Below, one piece after another: positions 7,290 to 15,991 of a stretch of 55,129 nt of DNA. Source of the stretch: a virus. The translations under genes were made by a program, and so were the position numbers. The notes beneath the pieces were generated by a model. That model made no database searches, had not been told where the DNA came from, and was given only the letters and a program-made list of their open reading frames with translations. The stretch's first letter is position 1, and every line of letters begins with the position of its first letter. Location: the IMG/VR virus record IMGVR_UViG_3300042882_000260, positions 1-55,129 of that record. The stretch is one strand, 5' to 3'.

Positions 7290-7934
7290 ATGGCTTATGC
7301 AATGACTTTTGCCAGCCTCCAGGTAGACCTTCGCAGGTACTTGGAACGTGGCTTCACACTAGCAGACGATCCGTACGTTTACGAGCAATTGCCTCGTCTT
7401 ATCAATATGGCTGAGCGCCGTATTGCCCGTGATTTAAAAATCCAAGGTTTCATCGTTGCAGTAACAACACCGCTATCAGTGGGTGTCAGCACGTACGCAA
7501 AGCCTAACCGCTGGCGTGAGACCATCAGCATGACAACCAAAGATGGCAACACAGTCACGCCTGTCTATACTCGATCTTATGAGTACTGCCGCAGTTACTG
7601 GCCAGACGACACTCAGACAGGCCAACCTCAATTCTACGCAGACTACGACTACACCCACTGGCTGTTGGTACCAACACCAAACGACACGTACGACCTTGAG
7701 GTCTTGTACTACGAGTTGCCGGTGTTGCTAGACGACAGCACTCAAACCAATTGGCTGACAGACTACGCCCCTAACTTACTACTCTACGGTGCCCTGCTAG
7801 AGGCAACACCGTTCCTTAAGAATGACGATCGAATTGCCACATGGCAAAACTATTATCAATCCGCAGCCAACGCACTGAACACTGAAGACCTCAAGAAAAT
7901 ACTTGATCGTGACTCTGTTAGGACTGAAGCCTAA
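7290..7934 (+). CDS. Head-tail adaptor / connector-like protein (214 aa)
   Basis: Soluble. The N-terminal segment DLRRYLERGF..DDPYVYEQLPRLINMAERRIARDLKIQG (about 10-55) resembles the helical core of podovirus adaptor (gp4/gp6-like) proteins. A beta-rich region (TPVYTRSYEYCRSYWPD...QPQFYADYDYTHWLLVPTP) and a C-terminal helical part (APNLLLYGALLEATPFL..D) follow. The same order of elements is seen in the protein at 48627-49610, so the phage has two adaptor-like genes. It would sit between portal and nozzle. It heads an operon in which stop and start codons overlap (7934). Confidence 0.65.
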   Translation: MAYAMTFASLQVDLRRYLERGFTLADDPYVYEQLPRLINMAERRIARDLKIQGFIVAVTTPLSVGVSTYAKPNRWRETISMTTKDGNTVTPVYTRSYEYCRSYWPDDTQTGQPQFYADYDYTHWLLVPTPNDTYDLEVLYYELPVLLDDSTQTNWLTDYAPNLLLYGALLEATPFLKNDDRIATWQNYYQSAANALNTEDLKKILDRDSVRTEA

Positions 7935-8992
7935 TGTCATACACCAACGTCTTCACAGGCTCAACCATCTACCCAACCGAGGTAGCACTCACCAAGTTGG
8001 ACATGACAGCCAACGTGGTGCTGTACTGGCCAGTTGAGGCGCCACTTGGTGTGCCGTTGGCGTCAGAGATCGTTGAGATAACAAGCACCACATCGGCCAA
8101 CTGGTCAATTGCAGTGCCAGACGCCATGTTGGTGTCCGTTGGTCAAACCATCCTATTCAATAACCGCACAGCAGAAGCTATCAGCGTTGTTGACTTTGAC
8201 GACACTAGCATTGTTTCCGTTCCAGCTGGCACGCAGTGGCAGATATACCTAGCAACTAACACAACCCAAGCTGGTGTTTGGCGTCAGTACCAGTTCGGTG
8301 CAGCGACATCCACAGCAAACGCGGCAGCTTTGGCAGGACATGGTTTACGCGCAACTGGCTCAGAGCTAGAGACAGCCGTTATTGTTGAGTACGTTACAGC
8401 AAACAGAACACTGACTGAGAACGATCACGCTGGGTTCTTTAACTGGGAAACAGCAGGCACTGGCACGATAACGTTGCCAGACACAACAACACTAAGCGCC
8501 GCGTGGTACGTTTATATACGCAACACTGGCAACGGTACGCTAACTGTAGACACAGACGGTGCCGCAGAGATCAATCACGCCGCGACGTTAGTTTTCTCAC
8601 CTGGCGACTCTGCCATGGTCGCCAACGACGGATCAAACTATTACACAGTCGGCTTTGGTCAAAACGCCATATTTGCATTTGACTACACGGAAATTAACGT
8701 CGGTGGCAGCACAGACTATACGTTGACAGGTAACGAACTAAACCGCATCGCCTATCAATTTACTGGCGTGCTAACAGCAAACATAACCGTGATCGTCCCT
8801 GCTACTGTTCAGCAGTACTGGGTGTTCAATAATACCACTGGCGGTTTTGATTTAAGCGTAGGCACGTCAGCGCAAGTTACACCGCTTATTGTTACACAAA
8901 CACTGCGTACGATTGCTTACTGCGACGGAGCAGACGTAGTGCCAGCAGTGACTTCATTCATAACTGGTACGATTAGCGGAGGCTCATTCTAA
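7934..8992 (+). CDS. Neck/tail structural protein with fibre-like beta domains (352 aa)
   Basis: A Thr/Ala/Val-rich, beta-strand-dense protein without signal or membrane segments. Internal segments such as ENDHAGFFNWETAGTGTITLP...YVYIRNTGNGTLTVD resemble the repeated beta-helix or jelly-roll pieces found in phage appendages. It lies between an adaptor-like protein and a large nozzle-like protein, with overlapping start and stop codons on both sides (7934 and 8992). A minor virion protein at the neck or tail is likely; the exact role is unknown. Confidence 0.65.
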   Translation: MSYTNVFTGSTIYPTEVALTKLDMTANVVLYWPVEAPLGVPLASEIVEITSTTSANWSIAVPDAMLVSVGQTILFNNRTAEAISVVDFDDTSIVSVPAGTQWQIYLATNTTQAGVWRQYQFGAATSTANAAALAGHGLRATGSELETAVIVEYVTANRTLTENDHAGFFNWETAGTGTITLPDTTTLSAAWYVYIRNTGNGTLTVDTDGAAEINHAATLVFSPGDSAMVANDGSNYYTVGFGQNAIFAFDYTEINVGGSTDYTLTGNELNRIAYQFTGVLTANITVIVPATVQQYWVFNNTTGGFDLSVGTSAQVTPLIVTQTLRTIAYCDGADVVPAVTSFITGTISGGSF

Positions 8993-10836
8993 TGGCAGCC
9001 TCTGTTGTTGTTTTAAAGTCAGGAGCAGGCATCAAACGTGACGGCACCATCTTTGAGGGTGACTTTTACGTTGACGGCTCTTGGGTTAGATTCCAACGTG
9101 GATTGCCTCGTAAGATCTGGGGCTATCGTGCAATTTCTCTATATCTACCGCAGATCGTTCGTGGTCTAAACACTTTCGTGCAAAACCAATTGGTTTACAC
9201 GCACGCAGGCTCAGAAGATACAATTAAACGGTTCACCATAAACAGCTCATTTATTCCGTCAGTGGTTAGCGATCGTACGCCAGTTGACGTCAGCGCTACG
9301 GGTACAGTGACTTTAACCGGTGGCGGCGCAGGCTCTGTAGACAGTGTCACCGTTAACGGCGTAACAATCACCTCAGGCGTAGTTGCGTTTAGCGTAGACT
9401 TGCCAACAACCGCGACGGCTGTAGCGGCAAACATTACAGCTTACGCGTCGACACCTAACTACACAGCAGTGGCTGTTGGTTCTGTCATTACAATTACAGC
9501 CGCTACTGCTGGCTCAGCAAGCAATGGCTTTATTGTTGCAACAACACTAACAACCATAACCGCCACAACAACAAACATGGCTGGTGGCTCCAATGGTTTG
9601 ATTGCTGACAACAATAACACCTGGATGTTTGACGTCATGTTTGACTCTGTCTCACTTGATAACCTATTGGTTGCGTCCGTTGCGCCTAATCTAACAGCGA
9701 TTGACTCTTCTGCTGACGGTCAAATATTCACAGGTAACGTGCTAGGCACTGATCCATTGGTTGAGGTTGAGCTACCTGCCAACGCTAACGCCTCTGGTGG
9801 CATGGTCGTCTTGCACCCTTACTTGTTCTACTACGGAACGGCAGGTATTGTCGGATGGTCTGTTCCTGGAGATCCAAGAGATTTGACTGGTTCAGGATCT
9901 GGACAGGCTCGTGTAGCTGGACAAAAGATACTTAAAGGATTGCCATTGCGTGCTGGTGCTGGTTCTGCACCTGCTGGTCTGTTCTGGGCTTACAATGCAC
10001 TTATCCGCTCTACATTCACTGGCGGTGCTACAGTATTTCAGTTTGATACCATATCTGCTGAGACAACCGTTTTAAGTCCTAACAGCATAATTGAGTACGA
10101 CGGTATTTACTACTGGTGTGGTGTAGATCGATTCTTAATGTTTAACGGTGTGGTGCGTGAGTTACCAAACACCATGAACCTCAACTACTTTTTTGATAAT
10201 TTAAACAATGAACAAGCGCAAAAAGTATTCGCCACCAAGGTACCACGTTTCGGAGAGATATGGTGGTGCTTTCCTTTCGGAACCAGCACCGAATGTAATC
10301 ACGCTATTGTTTACAATGTACGTGAAAACACCTGGTACGACACAGAACTCCCAAACTCAGGACGCTCTGCTGGTTCATTCGTCCCCTTCTTTGCGGCACC
10401 ATTGACCACTGGCGTAACCAACCAAAACGGTTTGGGTTATAAGGTTTGGCTGCAAGAGCAAGGCTTGGATGAGATTGATGGCACAACAGTTAACGCGATT
10501 GTCTCTTACTTTGAAACTGCTGACTTATCACTGGCAGTGCTAAACAATCAAAATCGCAAGGTTAAGATTAGCTACATCGAGCCGGACTTCGTGCAAGAGG
10601 GCGACATGACTGTTGAAGTTAAAGGTCGTGCTAACGCTAGGGCACCAACAGTGACTAGTAACGTGGTGACGTTTGTGGCCAACCCAGGTTCTGATCCTGC
10701 TGCGCAGATCGTGCCGTTCAAAGAGCAACGCCGTGAGATGCGTGTAAGGTTCACAAGCAACGCAATTGGTGGCGACTACCAAATGGGCCAAGTGCTAATG
10801 CACATCGAGCCAGGTGACGGAACGATAACAGGATGA
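8992..10836 (+). CDS. Tail nozzle / stabilisation protein, P22 gp10-like (614 aa)
   Basis: The N-terminus GAGIKRDGTIFEGDFYVDGSWVRFQRGLPRKIWGYR, repeated beta-sheet regions, and the later section IIEYDGIYYWCGVDRFLMFNG followed by EIWWCFPFG and NHAIVYNVRENTWYDTELP are characteristic of podovirus propeller-type nozzle and stabilisation proteins (P22 gp10 or T7 gp12-like), which plug and extend the tail tube. A Thr/Ala-rich domain (about 100-200: VTLTGGGAGSVDSVTVNGVTI) appears inserted and resembles an Ig-like or phage repeat module. Its last codons overlap the next small gene (ATGA). Confidence 0.7.
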   Translation: MAASVVVLKSGAGIKRDGTIFEGDFYVDGSWVRFQRGLPRKIWGYRAISLYLPQIVRGLNTFVQNQLVYTHAGSEDTIKRFTINSSFIPSVVSDRTPVDVSATGTVTLTGGGAGSVDSVTVNGVTITSGVVAFSVDLPTTATAVAANITAYASTPNYTAVAVGSVITITAATAGSASNGFIVATTLTTITATTTNMAGGSNGLIADNNNTWMFDVMFDSVSLDNLLVASVAPNLTAIDSSADGQIFTGNVLGTDPLVEVELPANANASGGMVVLHPYLFYYGTAGIVGWSVPGDPRDLTGSGSGQARVAGQKILKGLPLRAGAGSAPAGLFWAYNALIRSTFTGGATVFQFDTISAETTVLSPNSIIEYDGIYYWCGVDRFLMFNGVVRELPNTMNLNYFFDNLNNEQAQKVFATKVPRFGEIWWCFPFGTSTECNHAIVYNVRENTWYDTELPNSGRSAGSFVPFFAAPLTTGVTNQNGLGYKVWLQEQGLDEIDGTTVNAIVSYFETADLSLAVLNNQNRKVKISYIEPDFVQEGDMTVEVKGRANARAPTVTSNVVTFVANPGSDPAAQIVPFKEQRREMRVRFTSNAIGGDYQMGQVLMHIEPGDGTITG

Positions 10837-11072
10837 GTTTTAACATTACACTACCTGTTGGGTTGGAGCTCATGGATTGGGCAGACCAAATTACGTTTGA
10901 TTTAGATAACCAAACATCTCTTTCAAAATTGATGAACGACGATGAGTGGCAAGATTGGGCAGTACAGTTTGTAACAGCAACGGGGTTGTCAGGATATAAT
11001 GTCCCAACTCCGTATGGATTTGATAATTGGCAACCATGGGCAGATAGCTTGTGCAAAGCACTACAGGCATAA
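10833..11072 (+). CDS. Small conserved-looking virion-region protein (79 aa)
   Basis: Acidic, Trp-rich (MDWADQ, DDEWQDWAVQF, FDNWQPWADSL), soluble, with no known motif. It starts within the stop of the nozzle gene (ATGA), so it is translationally coupled to it, and ends 13 nt before the next start. The size and the Trp/Asp pattern suggest a small tail or neck accessory, but the function is unknown. Confidence 0.65.
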   Translation: MSFNITLPVGLELMDWADQITFDLDNQTSLSKLMNDDEWQDWAVQFVTATGLSGYNVPTPYGFDNWQPWADSLCKALQA

Positions 11073-11085
11073 TAGGGGTAATAAA

Positions 11086-12900
11086 ATGGCAAACAAAGAC
11101 AACTTAATTAAACTGGTCGCACAAAAATTGGGACCAGATCAACTTAACCAAATGGTGGATCAAGCTGCGCAAGCGCTTAGTCAAGACCCCGATGTCACGC
11201 CCGACGTTATTAATAAAATCATCGAGATGTTTGAGTTCGTTGCTGAGAACCCTGACGAGTATCAGTCTGTGGTTCAACAAGCCATTCAAACTGGCGCGTT
11301 AGATGAGGGTGACTTGCCTCCAGAGTTTGATCCGGTAGTAATTGCCGTTATTTTGTTAGCCTTCTATGGCCTACGTGATCGCGTTGGTGGCGAAATGCAA
11401 ATGGCCCAAGGTGGCCTTGCTAGCATGGCTCAGCGCGTACAATCTGCTGGTAGAAACGGCGACACAATGCTCGCGCATATCACACCACAAGAGGCCTCAC
11501 TGTTAGAGCGCCGTGGTGGCCTAGGTTCAATGAACCCAAACACCGGCTTGCCTGAGTACGGGTTCATGAAGAAATTAAAGAAAATAGTTAAAGCCGTAGC
11601 GCCAATTGCCGTTTCATTTATTCCAGGTATTGGTCCACTAGCTGCTGCAGCGTTGTCTGCAGGTACCACTGCGGCATTAGGTGGCAACCTTAAGGAAAGC
11701 TTGTTGTCTGGGCTTGGCGGCGCTTTAGGTACAGTAAAGGGCATGAATTTTGCTGGTAACCTTGGTCAAAGTTTAAATCAAGCCGTACCAGGCTTAAGCA
11801 CATTAGGCCTAAGCAACCAAGTACTTGGCTCTGGCATACTAGGTGGTGCGGCAAGTGCTATTGCAGGTAAGAACCCATTAACTGGCGCGCTGACTGCTGG
11901 TCTAACTAGCTACGCCGCGCCTAAGATTGCAGAATCATTAAATGCTAACATAGCAGGTTCGCAAGGTGTTACAGCTGACATGGTACGTGGCGCAAACATC
12001 GCTGCGCAAACTGGTGGCAATCCACTAGTTGGCGCTGGTGCTGCCGGTATTGGTAGTATCGCTGGCAACCTAATGAGCGATGGCTCTTTGTTGGGTCCAC
12101 AAGCGGCTGTAGATAGTATGGGTAATAAATTACCTCCATTGTTAGGTGAAACGCCTAACCCTACAGACTTGGTAACCTTAGACAATGGTATGACAACACA
12201 GTATCAAGATATGGTGCCAGGTTCTAATTATGAGCTTGCTCAAACACCAGTCATCTCTGGTACAGTTGGCGCACCTGCACCTACAACTGGTGCCTTGTCA
12301 CAAGTAGCTCAAGCCGCCGCGCCATCAACCGGCTTCGGCTTTGGTGATATTGCTAAGGTTGGTTTAATTGGCAGCTTGATCGCTGGTAAGACACCACAAC
12401 AAGCGCAACAAAATATTCAAGATTCTGCGTTAACTGCTCAACAAAAAGAGGGCATGCTACGCTCACTAACCAACTACACATTTAGTCCAAACATGACTAC
12501 CTTCCCAACCGAAGGTACGCCAGAGTATGATAAATTGATGTCTGATTTATCAAAAGGCATTGAGCAAACTTACTCTAACCCAACCTTTACAGAAGTCAAA
12601 GCTAAAGGTGGCCGCACTAAACGTCAACCACGAGGCGCATTAAGCCAAATGTCATACGCCGTAGAGGGCCCAGGCACTGGTCGCTCAGACAGCATAGACG
12701 CTAGATTATCTGACGGCGAGTATGTCATTGATGCCGAAACTGTGGCATTATTAGGTAATGGTTCAACACGAGCAGGTGCCGCGATGCTCGATCAAATGAG
12801 ACAAGGTATTAGACAACAAAAGGGTAAGGCTTTAGCTAAGGGCAAGTTTAGTCCTGACGCCAAATCGCCCTTGGCATACATGAAAGGCGGATTACGATAA
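11086..12900 (+). CDS. Large Ala/Gly-rich virion (candidate ejection) protein (604 aa)
   Basis: The start at 11086 is chosen because GGGG precedes it; an upstream in-frame ATG at 10999 lies inside the previous gene. The N-terminus is helical and acidic (about 1-80). A hydrophobic Ala/Gly-rich middle (about 155-330: PIAVSFIPGIGPLAAAALSAGTT...) could associate with membranes. Near the C-terminus is GPGTGRSDSIDARLSDGEYVIDAETVALLGNGSTRAGAAMLDQM (split across about 523-565), a motif I recognise from many phage internal-virion or tape-like proteins. In podoviruses, large proteins at this position are ejected with the DNA; that role is inferred. Confidence 0.65.
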   Translation: MANKDNLIKLVAQKLGPDQLNQMVDQAAQALSQDPDVTPDVINKIIEMFEFVAENPDEYQSVVQQAIQTGALDEGDLPPEFDPVVIAVILLAFYGLRDRVGGEMQMAQGGLASMAQRVQSAGRNGDTMLAHITPQEASLLERRGGLGSMNPNTGLPEYGFMKKLKKIVKAVAPIAVSFIPGIGPLAAAALSAGTTAALGGNLKESLLSGLGGALGTVKGMNFAGNLGQSLNQAVPGLSTLGLSNQVLGSGILGGAASAIAGKNPLTGALTAGLTSYAAPKIAESLNANIAGSQGVTADMVRGANIAAQTGGNPLVGAGAAGIGSIAGNLMSDGSLLGPQAAVDSMGNKLPPLLGETPNPTDLVTLDNGMTTQYQDMVPGSNYELAQTPVISGTVGAPAPTTGALSQVAQAAAPSTGFGFGDIAKVGLIGSLIAGKTPQQAQQNIQDSALTAQQKEGMLRSLTNYTFSPNMTTFPTEGTPEYDKLMSDLSKGIEQTYSNPTFTEVKAKGGRTKRQPRGALSQMSYAVEGPGTGRSDSIDARLSDGEYVIDAETVALLGNGSTRAGAAMLDQMRQGIRQQKGKALAKGKFSPDAKSPLAYMKGGLR

Positions 12901-15900
12901 TGGCATCTTTATTTGCAGGCACCCCACAACAGGCACCTAGCTACGCGGCAACCACGTCGGATGTGCCAAAGTGGTTACAAGACTACACCGTTGACTTGTT
13001 CTCACAACAACGCGCTGTATCAGGTACACCTTTTCAACCGTACGAGTTGCCTAGGATTGCACAACAAACAGCGCCTACCACTGCCGCGTACGACTTAATA
13101 CAAAAGAATATTGGCGCTTATCAGCCAACCGTTCAGAACGCAATCACTGGTACACAAGGCTTAGCTGGGCAATCAGCAGTTAGCAACATTGGCACCTACA
13201 TGAATCCGTACACTCAAAACGTGACGGATCAAATCGCTAAGCTCGGCGCGCGTAACCTATCTGAAAACTTATTGCCGGCTGTTAGCGATCAGTTTATTAA
13301 GGCTGGCCAGTTTGGCTCATCAGGCATGGGTACGTTCGGCAACCGCGCATTGCGTGATACTCAAGAGTCTATATTGGCTAACCAAGCTTCGGCGTTGCAA
13401 TCAGGTTACACTCAAGCGTTGGGCGCAAGCCAAGCGGATCTAACACGTCAACAGGGTGCACTGGCACAGACTGCTGACTTAGCTAAGGCACAACAAGGCT
13501 TGTCTACCGCTGACGCTGCAGCACTACAATCAATCGGTGCTGAGCAACAAGCTCAACAACAAAAAGGCTTAGATGTAGCTTACCAAGATTTTCAAAATCA
13601 AATAAATTACCCGCAAACTCAAATTAATAATATGAGTACAACATTGCGTGGCTTACCTGCAAATGCAACACCCACTACAGGTACAACATCAAGCTATAAA
13701 ACGGAATTTGCACCAAGCACATTAGGCCAAATTGCCGGCGCATATAGTTTATTTCAAGGCGTTAATTCGGCACAGGCGCAAAAAGCACTTGGGGCAGCTA
13801 AAGGTGGCGTGGTTAATGGTTACGCTGAAGGTGGTGCAGTAGGCGCAGACGACTTGCACGGCGCTGTTATGGCTGACTATGGTAAGTACTTTAAACGTGG
13901 TGGCATGGTATCAGGCTATGCTTTTGGGGGAAGAACAATGGCAACAGCCACTGCTCAACCAGGAATGTCTAGTATAGGTAACAAAACTATTCCTGAGCTA
14001 GAGCAGTACATTGCTGATTTAAAAAACAATAGAGTTATGCCTGGTGCAATTCAAGGTCGTAGCTTTGGCATGAGTGGCATGTTTAACAAATTAATGCCTC
14101 AACTTATGATACAAGTTGCAGAAAACCAATTGGCAGATAAACAAGCCGCTAATGCACCAACGTCTACTGCTGATCATTACACACAGACAATAACTGCACC
14201 TAACGTGGCCTTAGCTGCGCCAGTTAATATGCCAGCCAACATTGACGAGCTTAACGCTAAGTACTATCAAGGTGGCGACCCATACGGTAAGTATTTAGGT
14301 CAAGGTTATTCACACGGTGGCATGGTGCCAGGCTACGCTGAAGAGGGTTACGTTGATGCAGAAGATCCTGCACCAATGGTTGATGGTGGCCAAGCGTTTG
14401 CTGATCAGTACGCACAAGGTCAGTTGGAGTACCCAACACAACAAGACGCACCGGTGCGAGTAGCGCCAACGATGTCTTACATGCAAGACCCTGAGGTAAT
14501 GCAGGCTAACGCTGAGCGTAAGGCGTTGCTAAAACAATTACAAACATCTTTGTCTAACGCCCCGGCTGGTCGAGACACTGGTCCTACTGAGTCTGAGATG
14601 TGGTTCAATCGTGCCGCAGCGTTCTTAGACCCAGGCAAGACTGGCTCCTTCGGTGAGGGCTTACAACACCTATCCGCTGTAGAGGCCGCGCATAAGGCTG
14701 AGCAACGCAAGGCTAAGATTGCCAACCAAGCAGCAGACTTACAACGCTTACAGGCACGTTCAGAGTTAGCTCAAAAACAATACGAGATGACAATGGACGA
14801 AGGTAAACGTCGCATGATTGAGCAATACCTAACACCAACACCTCGTTCAACTGATGGTGGTAAAGTTAGCGGTTACGATACAGGTATTCCAGACAATATG
14901 AAGGCCTTGTTGTTATCTTTAGATGCAGATGAAGCTGTAAAAACATTGGTCGAGATGGCTAAAGAAAATAACAAAGCTTCTGATTTAATTAAAGGGGTTA
15001 GGGAATTAGTTAAACTTGGCAAAGTTACCGAAGAAAAAGCTGCTCAAATTCTTGAAGACAACTTACAAGGTAAACTTGAGATGATTGACGTGGCTGTTCC
15101 TGAGTTGGGCGGTACGTTTAAACTTACTGGCCCTGAGGCTCGTAAGTACTATGATTCAGGTGTGTTGCCTAAACGTTTTGCGCCAACGGCTGCACCTGCT
15201 GAAGCAACTACACAAACTACTGCACCTGCTGGGGCACCTGCTCAAGCTGCGCCTAAACAATTACCACTATCACAAGAGCAAATGAAAGCTAAAGAGACTG
15301 GCTTAGTTGAACAGTCTAAAGCCGACATTGCAGCGAGTGGCGACTTGTTAGCTCAAAAATCATTTGCTAAGCAACAAAAAGATGCGGCCAACCTTGTGCT
15401 TGGTTACGCTACAAAAAGCCCTAAATCATTTGGTATCCTTGCCGATCCTACGTTCTCAAACGCACTGGCTAGCCTAGTTGATACTGGTGTTAACACACCG
15501 TGGGGTAGCGTTGGTTTGGCCGTTGAAGAGCCTATCGCTAAGCTTAAGCTAACTGGCCCAGAGGCCTCTGTTCGTCAATTAGCCGCTGCACCTATAGCGT
15601 TGATTGAGGTTGGTTACCGTAAGATGTTCTTAAAAGGCGAAGGCGCCGTGTCTAACATGGAGGGTGCGTTAACCAAGTACATTGGTCCACAGCTTTCTGA
15701 TAACGCTAAGACTGTTCAACTTAAAGCGGGTATGATTACCATTGGTGCTGAGAAGCAAGAAAAAATAATCGATGCCTTTGAAAAATACAAAGAGCAGCAT
15801 CCAGAGGCTGGTCCACGTTCTTTCTATCAAACGCCTGAGTATAAACGTATCAACGATAGCTATGAAACTAAATACCGTGCGTTTGCTGAGAAGAACGGCA

Positions 15901-15989
15901 TACCAGTTGCTGCTAGCACGTCTGGTAGCAGCTTAGCAGAACGGATAAGACAAGAGCGCGTTAATCGTAAAAACAAAGAAGGAAAATAA
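12900..15989 (+). CDS. Very large virion (candidate ejection) protein with GYAxGG motifs (1029 aa)
   Basis: Gln/Ala-rich and largely helical (about 60-240 includes QQAQQQKGLDVAYQDFQNQINYPQTQ). Short Gly motifs recur: KGGVVNGYAEGG, KRGGMVSGYAFGG and SHGGMVPGYAEEG, then GGKVSGYDTG. A Pro/Ala/Thr linker (about 755-785) separates these from a C-terminal helical domain. The start overlaps the previous stop (TAATGG) and the next gene begins 2 nt after its stop. Probably an ejected or internal core protein; the function is inferred from position and composition. Confidence 0.65.
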   Translation: MASLFAGTPQQAPSYAATTSDVPKWLQDYTVDLFSQQRAVSGTPFQPYELPRIAQQTAPTTAAYDLIQKNIGAYQPTVQNAITGTQGLAGQSAVSNIGTYMNPYTQNVTDQIAKLGARNLSENLLPAVSDQFIKAGQFGSSGMGTFGNRALRDTQESILANQASALQSGYTQALGASQADLTRQQGALAQTADLAKAQQGLSTADAAALQSIGAEQQAQQQKGLDVAYQDFQNQINYPQTQINNMSTTLRGLPANATPTTGTTSSYKTEFAPSTLGQIAGAYSLFQGVNSAQAQKALGAAKGGVVNGYAEGGAVGADDLHGAVMADYGKYFKRGGMVSGYAFGGRTMATATAQPGMSSIGNKTIPELEQYIADLKNNRVMPGAIQGRSFGMSGMFNKLMPQLMIQVAENQLADKQAANAPTSTADHYTQTITAPNVALAAPVNMPANIDELNAKYYQGGDPYGKYLGQGYSHGGMVPGYAEEGYVDAEDPAPMVDGGQAFADQYAQGQLEYPTQQDAPVRVAPTMSYMQDPEVMQANAERKALLKQLQTSLSNAPAGRDTGPTESEMWFNRAAAFLDPGKTGSFGEGLQHLSAVEAAHKAEQRKAKIANQAADLQRLQARSELAQKQYEMTMDEGKRRMIEQYLTPTPRSTDGGKVSGYDTGIPDNMKALLLSLDADEAVKTLVEMAKENNKASDLIKGVRELVKLGKVTEEKAAQILEDNLQGKLEMIDVAVPELGGTFKLTGPEARKYYDSGVLPKRFAPTAAPAEATTQTTAPAGAPAQAAPKQLPLSQEQMKAKETGLVEQSKADIAASGDLLAQKSFAKQQKDAANLVLGYATKSPKSFGILADPTFSNALASLVDTGVNTPWGSVGLAVEEPIAKLKLTGPEASVRQLAAAPIALIEVGYRKMFLKGEGAVSNMEGALTKYIGPQLSDNAKTVQLKAGMITIGAEKQEKIIDAFEKYKEQHPEAGPRSFYQTPEYKRINDSYETKYRAFAEKNGIPVAASTSGSSLAERIRQERVNRKNKEGK

Positions 15990-15991
15990 TC